From NCBI GenBank assembly GCA_963721075.1, contig CAVRHV010000005.1, positions 186,001-250,000 of the forward strand: a stretch of DNA of 64,000 nucleotides. Reading direction: 5' to 3'. A program made the position numbers and the translations under genes. The stretch is from DATFVA01 sp963721075. Lineage in GTDB: Bacteria > Bacteroidota > Ignavibacteria > Ignavibacteriales > Ignavibacteriaceae. Under the pieces are notes generated by a model. It made no database searches and had not been told where the DNA came from. It worked only from the letters and a program-made list of their open reading frames with translations. Below are positions 9,753 through 18,450 of this stretch, piece by piece. Position 1 is the first letter of the stretch, and each line of letters begins with the position of its first letter.

Positions 9753-11033
9753 TTGTCTTTTTGCCAAAGTCGGGATCTATCTTAAGAAAATAAGTTATCA
9801 CAAATGCAGGAAGAGTTGAGATGGTTACCCATACAAAGAAATATTTATAACCAAGAAGCGACTGCATCCATCCGCTGATCATTCCGGGTACCATCATTCC
9901 CAATGCCATAAGTCCTGTTGCAATTGCATAGTGTGCTGTTTTATGATTTCCCTCGGAAATATATATAAGCACAAGCAGGAATGCCGTGAAGCCGAACCCG
10001 TAGCCGAACTGCTCTATTGCTACCATAATGTTAACAATAAGCATATTTGAGTTCTGTGTAAAGGAAAGATAAACATATACCAGATCAGGCAGATTTATTG
10101 CAATCAACATCCACCAGAGCCAATGTTTCAATCCTTTCTGAGCAGCAAGAAATCCTCCGAGCAGACCGCCGAGCGTTAAAGCTATAACGCCAACCGTTCC
10201 ATAAATAAATCCAACACTCTCGGTGGAAAGGCCAGTCCTCCGGCATCTTTGGGATCCAGGAGGAAACGGGGAAGTTAGCTTAGCCAGCTGAGCTTCACCA
10301 AACCTGTAGAACAGAATGAATAGAAGAATAACGAGGATCTGGTCTTTCTTAAAGAATGATACAAAGGTTTTTATAAATTCTGCCATATACTGACTTCGCA
10401 TCGGCCGAAGCTGTCGGCCCGTCGGATGCAGGGAAGGGGAGAATAAAGTTATGGTAAAGGAAGAGCAGGAAAAAAAGAACACCGATTGCACTTAACGATA
10501 TCATCCAGGCCATTGGGATATCATTTAGACCGAATTCAAGGTAACCTGCGAAGATAACAAGCAGTCCCTGTCCCGCTATCATCGCAAAACGGTAAAAGGT
10601 ACTGCGGAAACCCGACAAACCAAACCTGGTCGTGTTTAGTCAGTCCCAGCATATAAAAACCGTCGGCAGCTATATCATGAGTTGCCGAGCTGAAAGCGAT
10701 CAGCCAGAAAAAAAGCAGCGTAAGAACAAAAAAGGACGGCAGTGTAACGGTAAAGGCTATACCTCCCAGTCCCAATGCGATAATAAGCTGCATAGTAATT
10801 ATCCAGAAACGTTTAGTCTTCAGGATATCGACAAAAGGACTCCATAAAGGTTTTATCACCCATGGAAGGTAGAGCAGACTGGTATAAACTGCGATATCAG
10901 TATTTGATATGCCAAGCCGCTTGTACATAATAACCGACACAGTCATCACCATCACATAAGGCAGTCCTTCTGCAAAGTAAAGTGATGGTACCCAGGTCCA
11001 TCCGTTCCTGTATTCTTTTTTGGTTCTGCTCAT
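9742..11033 (-). CDS. ampG: AmpG-like muropeptide permease (MFS), frameshifted
   Basis: A major-facilitator permease of about 430 residues split over several frames. The N-terminal part shows the AmpG signature WVPSLYFAEGLPYVMV, GISNTDIAVYTSLLYLPWVIKPLWSP and THDIAADGFYMLGL. The middle part (about 10350-10620) carries FRFAMIAGQG-like and YLEFG segments, and the last part covers the C-terminal helices ending PDFGKKTNEK. Two compensating indels near 10228 and 10262 garble the conserved FLLDPKDAGGL stretch. AmpG imports GlcNAc-anhydroMurNAc peptides across the inner membrane for cell-wall recycling. The start overlaps the stop of the upstream kinase gene (ATGA), so translation is coupled. The number of shifts in a conserved gene points to sequence errors. 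Confidence 0.87.
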
Positions 11034-11956
11034 CCGGAATTGGTTTTGAGGGATAATAAGTTCTTTGCCATTATAACCGCGCCCATCTCAGGGGGATGCT
11101 TTCTTTTGGTAAGTTCTATTCCTTTCAGTACACTGATTTTTTCTTTCATAAGTCGCGAATAGTAATTATCATTCTCAACAAGAGATCCGATCATTGCCAG
11201 CTTAAGAGCATCTTCTTTCATTTTACCTTTAATCGTCTTTACCTGCTTAATCAGTTCAGCGGCTTCATCATCCAGAATTTGCTTTGCGTCTATTATACCA
11301 TCATCAGCACATCTGATCGTAAAGATGGCAATTGATGCTGCATCGAAACCCGGATTATGAATGAGACTTATAAGATCATCCTCAGAATTGATATGAAAAA
11401 TTGTTTTAAACTGATCGAACATTTCATCCGGCTGAACTCCGCCGTCAAGCATACCGGCTATAGTTCTAAGTGTCTTGACACCTATTGAATATCCGCTGCC
11501 TTCGTCACCGATAACTCTCCCAAATCCTCCGGCGCGATGAATTCGTCCCGATTTATCCTTCCCGAAAATAACCGAGCCGGTTCCAGCGATCAGGACTGCA
11601 CCCGGTTCACCGCCCAGCGCTCCTTCAAGGGCAACACGAGCATCGCTTTCTACAAAAATATTAGTGAAACCTTCAGGAAGTTTTTTAAGAAGCGACTCCT
11701 TAAGCATATCGGCATGGAGCTTACGACCTGCACCAGAAATTCCTGCCATTATTATAAGGATATCGTCAAAAGAAGAGTCGAGTTTTGTCAGTCCCGATTT
11801 AATCAGAGAAACAATATTCGCTGCTGCCTTATCATTACCTATAGAAAGGAAATTAGCCGGTCCTCCTGATAATTCAAGCACTGGTTTGCCCGATTCATCA
11901 GCAAAAACGCATTTTGTTTTTGTACCCCCACCGTCAAGACCGACAATATATTTCAT
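11030..11956 (-). CDS. BadF/BadG-type amino-sugar kinase (GlcNAc/MurNAc kinase-like)
   Basis: A 308-residue ASKHA-fold ATPase of the BadF/BadG/BcrA/BcrD family. Motifs are the phosphate-1 loop YIVGLDGGGTKTKCVFAD at the N-terminus, the connect/phosphate-2 region AVLIAGTGSVIFG, FGRVIGDEGSGYSIG and a C-terminal adenosine segment KLAMIGSLVEN. Family members phosphorylate N-acetylglucosamine or N-acetylmuramate. Its ATGA overlap with the AmpG permease gene argues that it traps sugars released by NagZ during peptidoglycan recycling. It is the first gene of the minus-strand operon; upstream is a 170-base gap shared with a divergent gene. Confidence 0.85.
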   Translation of the reverse strand: MKYIVGLDGGGTKTKCVFADESGKPVLELSGGPANFLSIGNDKAAANIVSLIKSGLTKLDSSFDDILIIMAGISGAGRKLHADMLKESLLKKLPEGFTNIFVESDARVALEGALGGEPGAVLIAGTGSVIFGKDKSGRIHRAGGFGRVIGDEGSGYSIGVKTLRTIAGMLDGGVQPDEMFDQFKTIFHINSEDDLISLIHNPGFDAASIAIFTIRCADDGIIDAKQILDDEAAELIKQVKTIKGKMKEDALKLAMIGSLVENDNYYSRLMKEKISVLKGIELTKRKHPPEMGAVIMAKNLLSLKTNSG

Positions 11957-12140
11957 TCTATAGTTCTGAAGTTGTTTATCTCTTCAAAGATAAGAAAAAG
12001 CAGCAATTTTTGAATGGTTATCTTGAAGACTTGTATCCTGAGGGGTAAGTAATCACTGTACCCTCCTTCCTTTTTCCCTGCTAATGAGCAGGAAATTCCT
12101 TATATTTTAGTGAGTTAAAAAAGATGTGCCGGAGAAAAGA

Positions 12141-13646
12141 ATGAGCAGTCACGAAGAATATTTCAGAAAATTTCGTGAAAATACTATAGGATACGATAAA
12201 ACTTTCAAGTCACCTTATGGTGAACAGAGAATAGTGTATGCTGACTGGATCGCAAGCGGCAGACTCTATGCCCCGATCGAACATAAAATGTATGAAGATT
12301 TTGCTCCTCTGGTAGGAAATACTCACTCAGAAGCCAGTATAACCGGCACCACAATGACCTTCGCTTATCACACTGCTCACGATATCATTAAGGAACACTG
12401 CAACGCATCAAAAGATGATGTAATTATCACTGCCGGTTCCGGAATGACCGCACTTATCAACAAGTTTCAGAGGATGCTGGGATTAAGAGTACCTGAACAG
12501 CTTAAAGATTATCTGAAGCTTCCCGAGGAACTTCGTCCTGTTGTTTTCATAACTCATATGGAGCATCATTCCAACCAGACATCCTGGCTGGAGACAATTG
12601 CGGATGTGGTAGTAATCGCACCGAATGAAGAAGGGCTTGTTGATCTAAACGATTTTGAAAAGAAACTTGAAGAGTACAAAGACCGCAAACTTAAAATAGG
12701 TTCATTTACTGCATGCTCTAATGTTACTGGTATTGAAACACCCTATTATAAACTGGCAAAGATGATGCATGAGAACGGCGGATACTGCTTTGTTGACTTT
12801 GCCTGCTCTGCTCCTTACACAGATATTAATATGCATCCCGAAGATCCGCTGGAAAAATTAGATGCAATATTCTTTTCACCTCATAAATTTCTGGGCGGAC
12901 CCGGTACATCGGGTGTAATGATCTTCGATTCAAAACTTTACAAGAATAAAGTACCTGATAATCCGGGCGGCGGTACTGTCGACTGGACAAATCCATGGGG
13001 GCTGCATAAATTCGTCAACAATATCGAGGCGCGGGAAGACGGCGGCACTCCTGCTTTTCTGCAGACGATCCGCGCTGCACTTTGCATAAAATTAAAAGAG
13101 GAAATGGGTGTTAAGAACATCAGGGAGCGGGAAGAAGAGCTTGTAAGCATTGCATTTCAGGAATTAAGAAAAATACCTTCACTTCATATTCTTGCCGATA
13201 ATGTTGAACACAGACTGGGCGCGATATCGTTTTATGTAGACGGCATTCATTACAACCTGATAGTTAAGCTGCTTAACGATCGTTTCGGTGTACAGGTAAG
13301 AGGAGGATGTTCGTGTGCGGGCACGTATGGACATTATCTTCTGCACGTCAGTCCTGATCAGTCGCGTCTCATTACCGAAAAAATCGACACAGGTGATTTC
13401 TCAGAAAAACCCGGCTGGGTAAGAATGTCAGTCCATCCGACAATGACAAACGATGAAATATATTTAATCGCTGATGCCATCAGACAGATCGTTGCGAACA
13501 TCGACGAATGGAAAAAAGACTATACATATTCATCTAAGAACAACGAGTTTTACCATATCTCTAAAAATGGTAAAGAAGAGGATGAGATAAAGAATTGGTT
13601 CACGATGGAAGGTAAGATCGAGGAGACTCAAAAAGCAACCTTATAG
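12141..13646 (+). CDS. Class V aminotransferase / cysteine desulfurase-like PLP enzyme
   Basis: A PLP enzyme of about 501 residues related to SufS-type cysteine desulfurases. The fold begins with YADWIASGRLYAPIE, the His of FITHMEHHSNQTSW is in the cofactor-stacking position, YCFVDFACSAPYTDI holds the PLP-binding Asp, FFSPHKFLGGPGTSGVM carries the Schiff-base Lys, and VRGGCSCAGTYGHYLL carries a Cys where desulfurases have their persulfide Cys. It is about 90 residues longer than SufS, mostly at the C-terminus. The ATG at 12141 is preferred because GGAG lies 7 bases upstream; an in-frame GTG at 12126 is the alternative. No suf or isc genes are adjacent, so desulfurase activity is plausible but unproven. 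Confidence 0.8.
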   Translation: MSSHEEYFRKFRENTIGYDKTFKSPYGEQRIVYADWIASGRLYAPIEHKMYEDFAPLVGNTHSEASITGTTMTFAYHTAHDIIKEHCNASKDDVIITAGSGMTALINKFQRMLGLRVPEQLKDYLKLPEELRPVVFITHMEHHSNQTSWLETIADVVVIAPNEEGLVDLNDFEKKLEEYKDRKLKIGSFTACSNVTGIETPYYKLAKMMHENGGYCFVDFACSAPYTDINMHPEDPLEKLDAIFFSPHKFLGGPGTSGVMIFDSKLYKNKVPDNPGGGTVDWTNPWGLHKFVNNIEAREDGGTPAFLQTIRAALCIKLKEEMGVKNIREREEELVSIAFQELRKIPSLHILADNVEHRLGAISFYVDGIHYNLIVKLLNDRFGVQVRGGCSCAGTYGHYLLHVSPDQSRLITEKIDTGDFSEKPGWVRMSVHPTMTNDEIYLIADAIRQIVANIDEWKKDYTYSSKNNEFYHISKNGKEEDEIKNWFTMEGKIEETQKATL

Positions 13647-13688
13647 AGGAACTCTTAAATTCCTCTGTAACCAGGAGGAGGGATTAAA

Positions 13689-14423
13689 ATGAGAGTAGCA
13701 GGCGTATACGAAAAATGCCGTATCTACATCGAGTCGCACAGCACCCCGTCACAGCACAGACCTCAATATCCCTGTATAACGATATCCCGTCAGACAGGCA
13801 CACGTGCAGATATCATCGGCCATAAGCTTGTCGAGATCCTGAACCGTTATTCCGGCGAAGAATCAACCGAATGGACCTACTTCGACAAAAACCTGATAGA
13901 AAAAGTGGTAGAAGACCATCATCTTCCGTCGATACTCGCAAAATATATGGATGAAGATAAAGTCTTCAATCTGAAGAATATGGTTAATGAGATTCTCGGA
14001 AATCCTTCAGGATGGACATTTGTAAAGCAAATGTCGGAGACCATCCTGCAGATTGCGCGGCTTGGAAAAGCTGTGATAATAGGCAGGGGAGGGAACGTAA
14101 TTACTTCTAAGCTGTCTAATGCGTTTCACGTAAGGCTGGTCGCTCCTTTAGAACTGCGGGCGAGACAGGCACAGGAGGCTTACGAGCTTAATAACTTTCA
14201 CGATGCACTTGATTTTGTAAAGCGGGAAGATGCATCACGAAGGAATTATCTCAAAACATATTTCCTGAAGGACATTGAGGATCCGCTGCTTTATCATTTA
14301 GTGGTAAACACTTCTGCCCTAAGCTATGATGAAGCCGCAGAACTCATCGCTGGCTCAGTAGTTCGAAGGTTCCGTGAACTTTATTACAACTCCCTGCCTG
14401 ATACAGCAGTTGTTATATCATAA
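13689..14423 (+). CDS. Cytidylate kinase-like family protein
   Basis: A 244-residue P-loop-like protein of the cytidylate-kinase-like (Cytidylate_kin2) family. It has PCITISRQTGTRADIIGHKLVEIL, where the usual CMP-kinase Walker A is replaced by SRQTGTRAD, then TYFDKNLIEKV, GKAVIIGRGGNVI and HVRLVAPLELRARQ. These proteins probably phosphorylate a nucleotide or related small molecule, but the substrate is not established. A strong AGGAGGAGG ribosome-binding site precedes the ATG. It lies 42 bases after the SufS-like gene and is likely cotranscribed with it. Confidence 0.82.
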   Translation: MRVAGVYEKCRIYIESHSTPSQHRPQYPCITISRQTGTRADIIGHKLVEILNRYSGEESTEWTYFDKNLIEKVVEDHHLPSILAKYMDEDKVFNLKNMVNEILGNPSGWTFVKQMSETILQIARLGKAVIIGRGGNVITSKLSNAFHVRLVAPLELRARQAQEAYELNNFHDALDFVKREDASRRNYLKTYFLKDIEDPLLYHLVVNTSALSYDEAAELIAGSVVRRFRELYYNSLPDTAVVIS

Positions 14424-14530
14424 AGGTGGATTAAGAATACCAGCAAAAAACTTCTGGAGAATACTTTATTGCTTATTCCGGCATTTTTCTTTTAATTTGA
14501 AATAAACAAATATGAAAAACCGGGGAATGA

Positions 14531-15676
14531 ATGGGAACTTCCATAAAATTAAATCAAAAAGTAACTTATATATTCTTTTTTCTTGTAATTTCATTTTTAA
14601 CAGCAGCAATAGCGGGGTGTAAGTCAGAATCAACCGATGGGCCTACAGGTCCATACAACGATACAACAATTGCTGTTCCTGTTACTCCTGTTTATGTTGG
14701 CGGCAGGTTTACTGTGAATGGAAATGATTCATTGAATAATATCGGAACCTGGTACGGCAAATATTGGGATGCTATGGATGGCGGGGTATCGGGACACAAT
14801 GTAGATGTCGAATGTATGGCTTTCTATAACAACGAATTATATGTGGGCGGGTTCATAGATTCAGCAGGCGGAAAACCTGCAAAAGGTATTGCAAGATGGG
14901 ACGGCAGCAGCTGGTCGGCAGTAGGCAGCGGAGTGGAAGGCAGAGTAACCAGTTTAATCGTGTATAAGGGTGAGTTATATGTTGGCGGCTGGTTCTCAAC
15001 TGCCGGTGGTTTACAGGCAGATAATATTGCGAAATGGAATGGTTATGGCTGGTCAACTGTTGGTGAAGGATTTTCTGATGAAGTTTACACACTTTGTATT
15101 TATCACGACTTACTTTATGCAGGTGGATGGTTTACAGAGAACCACGCAGGTTATGTCAACGCAAACAGGATAGCAAGGTGGGACGGAGTAGCCTGGGATA
15201 CTGTTGGCAGCGGTGTAAACAGCCCTGCAAATATTGGTAACTGGATAAAAACACTAACAGTTTATGAGGACGAGCTATATGCTATGGGAAAATTTGACAA
15301 ATGCGGTAATTTATCAGTCAGTAACATTGCGAGATGGGATGGCCATTCCTGGAAAGAAGTGGGTACCCTTACCGTGCCGGCACAAATTTATGCATCGACA
15401 GTTTTTCAGGATGAACTTCATATAGTAGGTCAGGCAGATAATTCAGGTCTGCCATATTATGCAGTCTGGAACGGCACCCAATGGAATACAAATTTGTTTA
15501 CGTTCGACAGCTGGCCCGAATCTTTATTTTCTGATAATGAATCACTATATGTCGGAGGAATGTTTACCGAGGTTAATGGAAAAACTGTAAACGGGATCTT
15601 TAATTTTGACGGTAGCAGCATCCATAACGTGGGTCAGGGAGTTAACGGATTTGTTTCCTCAATATTAATCAAATGA
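14531..15676 (+). CDS. Repeat-containing beta-propeller lipoprotein
   Basis: A 381-residue surface or periplasmic lipoprotein. The signal IFFFLVISFLTAAIAGCKS places the lipidated Cys near residue 29. The rest consists of about seven repeats of roughly 45 residues with the core IARWDGSSWSAVGSGV followed by a ...LIVYKGELYVGGWF strand, resembling delta-60/kelch-type propeller blades. No enzymatic motif or T9SS sorting domain is visible, so a binding or scaffold role is likely. It is the third plus-strand gene here, separated from the kinase-like gene by about 107 bases, and converges with the aldehyde dehydrogenase gene. Confidence 0.75.
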   Translation: MGTSIKLNQKVTYIFFFLVISFLTAAIAGCKSESTDGPTGPYNDTTIAVPVTPVYVGGRFTVNGNDSLNNIGTWYGKYWDAMDGGVSGHNVDVECMAFYNNELYVGGFIDSAGGKPAKGIARWDGSSWSAVGSGVEGRVTSLIVYKGELYVGGWFSTAGGLQADNIAKWNGYGWSTVGEGFSDEVYTLCIYHDLLYAGGWFTENHAGYVNANRIARWDGVAWDTVGSGVNSPANIGNWIKTLTVYEDELYAMGKFDKCGNLSVSNIARWDGHSWKEVGTLTVPAQIYASTVFQDELHIVGQADNSGLPYYAVWNGTQWNTNLFTFDSWPESLFSDNESLYVGGMFTEVNGKTVNGIFNFDGSSIHNVGQGVNGFVSSILIK

Positions 15677-15698
15677 TAAGAGATGAATCTGCATGAAA

Positions 15699-17304
15699 CT
15701 AATATTTGAAATCGCGGATGATTTTGTCTACGGCTTCTTTGGCGATGCCTTCTCCGAGTTTTGCCGGAGCTTTGGGTTCTTCTTTTTTCTGAGGTGATAT
15801 TATTCTTTCAGGTTTCGGCTGAACAACCTGTTTACCTTCGAATTTCGGATTGCCTGCTCTCGCTCTGAGTCTCTCTTCAATTTCCATCATAAAGCTGCTC
15901 TTCCCGCCGAGTTCCATCTGAGTTTTAAATGAGGTAACTGACTGACCGGGATTAACAGGACTGGTTTCAAAAGCCAGCGCCTTTATGTTCATCAGATGTT
16001 TTGCGGTTATATTATCGGAGATAATTGACCCGCCTATAGTGCCAGGACCCAGTGTCATTGAAGGATTCAACGCCGTAGTATAACCAACAGCACCTACCGA
16101 AGCGGGCGTATTAACTAGTATTCTAAACGCCGGCTTCTCGAGTGCAAATTTCATTATAACAGGTTCATCGTTGGAATGGATCGCCATTGTATGCCCGATC
16201 CCGCCGAAGTTCAGAAGATCGATACAGCGATGGCATCCTTCAAGCCAGCCGTCAACACTGTAAAAAGCCAGTATCGGTGACAGTTTCTCCATCGAAAGAG
16301 GTTCTTTTTTTCCTACTTCGAAACATTCAGCCATAAGCACCTTAGTACCCTCAGGCACTTTGAATCCCGCGTAGTTTGCAATAAATTCAGCCGACTGTCC
16401 TACTATAGCAGGATTTATTCTGAAGTCCTTCTGAATCGCCTTCGCCAGTTTCTCTTTTTCTTCTGCATTCACAAAATATCCGCCTCGGCTTTTAACTTCC
16501 TCGATCACTTTTTCTCTTAAAGGCAGATCTACAATCATAGCCTGTTCGGAAGAACAGAGAGTTCCGTTATCGAAAGTTGTACCGTAGATAATATCTGCTG
16601 CCGCTTTTTTATAGTCAGCCGTTCTTTCAATAAATGCAGGTACATTTCCCGAACCTACGCCGTAAGCAGGTTTTCCGGCACTGTAGGCAGCCTTAACCAT
16701 GGGGGTACTGCCGGTTGCAAGTATAACAGCAATATTTTTATCGCGCATAAGTGCTTCAGTGCCTTCAATAGTAGGTTCCGACAAGCACTGGATCAGTCCC
16801 TCCGGTGCTCCTGCAGAAACAGCGGCATCTGAAAGAATTCTTAATGCTTCAGCGGTACATTTTGCTGTTCGGGGATGAGGACTTGCAACAACAGCATTTC
16901 TGCACTTCAATGAGATCAATGCTTTGAACATTGCTGTGGAAGTAGGATTGGTAGAAGGTACGAGATGCACATACAACACCCATCGGTACGCCGATCTTTA
17001 TGATCTTCCCGTTTGCTTCTATATCGACGATACCTGCTGTCTTAAGATCTTTAATGGATTCATAAACGTTCTTAGTGCCGAAACGGTTCTTTATGATCTT
17101 ATCTTCATAATTCCCGAACCCGCTCTCATCAACTGCCATCCTTGCTAATCTTTCCGCAGCAGCATATCCGGCTTCCGCCATCGCCTTAACGATTGCATCA
17201 ACCTGCTGCTGAGAGAAGTGACTGAATTCAAGCTGGGCTTCCTTTGCTGTCGCGGAAAGAGTCCGTGCTTCCTGGATTGATCTGAGATCGCTGTCGAATG
17301 TCAT
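15699..17304 (-). CDS. CoA-acylating aldehyde dehydrogenase (PduP/EutE/AdhE-N type), frameshifted
   Basis: About 535 residues when its two frames are joined (shift near 16960, where GVPMGVVCA continues as LVPSTNPTSTAMFK). It converts an aldehyde plus CoA and NAD+ to acyl-CoA. Visible are the cofactor motif ATGSTPMVKAAYSAGKPAYGVGSGN, the catalytic Cys in TFDNGTLCSSEQAMIV (as in AdhE/PduP), and LNPSMTLGPGTIGGS. After the catalytic domain comes a Pro/Lys-rich linker (about residues 490-515) and a C-terminal amphipathic stretch LGEGIAKEAVDKIIRDF. Linker-plus-helix tails of this type are encapsulation peptides that target enzymes to bacterial microcompartments. No shell genes are present in the window. 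It is the most distal gene of the minus-strand block. Confidence 0.88.
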
Positions 17305-17365
17305 TGAATCCTCATTATAATTGAAGCAAATATATTTAATGACGGGTAGATATTCAATTTAAAAT

Positions 17366-17458
17366 AGAAGAAGGCTGTCTCAAAGGATCAATGAAATGAT
17401 TTCTCGGTCGAAGACTCCCTCGAAATGACAATCACTAGCTTTTAAAACAGCCTCTATC
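17366..17458. repeat. Interspersed inverted-repeat element, copy 1
   Basis: The ends carry AGGCTGT (17372-17378) and its complement ACAGCCT (17447-17453) around about 70 bases that include CGAAATGACA. The left end continues as TCTCAAAGG. The same end words and interior word occur in the element at 20023-20150, so this is a degenerate member of a small interspersed intergenic family. It lies between the hydrolase and aldehyde dehydrogenase genes and could act as a terminator or RNA stem-loop. Confidence 0.6.
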
Positions 17459-17480
17459 TATAATTTTTACTGAAAGGAGC

Positions 17481-18426
17481 TTATTTCAGGAAATCCTTAA
17501 CAGCATTGTTGAAAACATCAGCTTTTTCAAACTGAACAAAATGACCGCATGAAGGAACCACGATCAAGTTTTGAATCCGGTATCCTTTCATCTGCGATCT
17601 TACCGATATCTGCTGTAAAGCCGGGATTAAGATAGGGATTGGGGATCAGGTTATCATTTTCTCCGAACAGGATCAGGGTTTTCTGTTTAATATTCGGAAG
17701 AAAATCATACACCGGCTGATCTACCATTCCTTTAACCGATTGTACAACTGTGTAACAGTAGTTATCAAAATACTCCGCGTCTCTCATTGCAATTCTGTCA
17801 GTAATCATAAATTCAGCATCATCAGGAAGATTATAGAAATTTGCGGTAAGGTTTGCCCTGATCTGCTGTGTAGAAGTATTTTTAACTCCGGCGACAGTCA
17901 TTACATTTCTGAACCACTCTTTCTGACCTTCGGTAAAGGTTTCAATTCCCGCCGGGGAAACGAGTACCAGCTTATCAACATAATCAGGATATTTAAGAGC
18001 CATTACCATGGCGATCTGGCCGCCCATCGAATGTCCCGCGATCACCGCCTTCTGCAGTCCCAGCTTATCCATAAAAGATTTAATAACATCAGCATAAAAA
18101 TCCATAGTCCCGCTATGAATTGCTTTTGATGATTTCCCGTAGCCCGGAAGATCGATAGCGATGCATCTGTAATTCTGCTTTAATCCTTCAATATTTTTCT
18201 TGAATGCAGGCAGATAGCTGCCGAGTCCATGCACAAATATTATTGTCTGGTCACCGGCACCTTCATCAACATACGCCAGAGTTATATCATCCGAAAGCAC
18301 GGCTTTCTTCACAGGATAGGGGTAGTTCAGTTCATCAAAGTTCATTATGCTTAAATTCCCATATGGTGAGCATCCTGATGCAATTAAAAGAGCTGACGCA
18401 AATAAGATAATAAGTAGTCTTTTCAT
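17481..18426 (-). CDS. Alpha/beta hydrolase lipoprotein, frameshifted near the C-terminus
   Basis: About 314 residues once a one-base shift near 17568 is restored. The lipoprotein signal is LIILFASALLIASGCSPYG. The alpha/beta hydrolase fold shows IIFVHGLGSYLPAF (oxyanion loop), IAIDLPGYGKSS, the nucleophile elbow VIAGHSMGGQIAM, the acid LILFGENDNLIP and, only in the restored frame, the catalytic His in VVPSCGHFVQFEKAD, ending KDFLK at a TAA at 17481. Without restoration the His is lost. It is probably a membrane-anchored esterase or lipase-like hydrolase. It lies 24 bases after the outer-membrane barrel gene, suggesting both act at the cell surface on the same compound. Confidence 0.87.
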
Positions 18427-18450
18427 TGTTATCTCACATTATTTTTATTT

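Noticed and set aside
8512..11033. Idea that the serine hydrolase and AmpG genes are decaying pseudogenes
   Set aside because: Equal frameshift density in essential genes elsewhere in the window points to sequencing errors; conserved motifs are intact in the restored frames.
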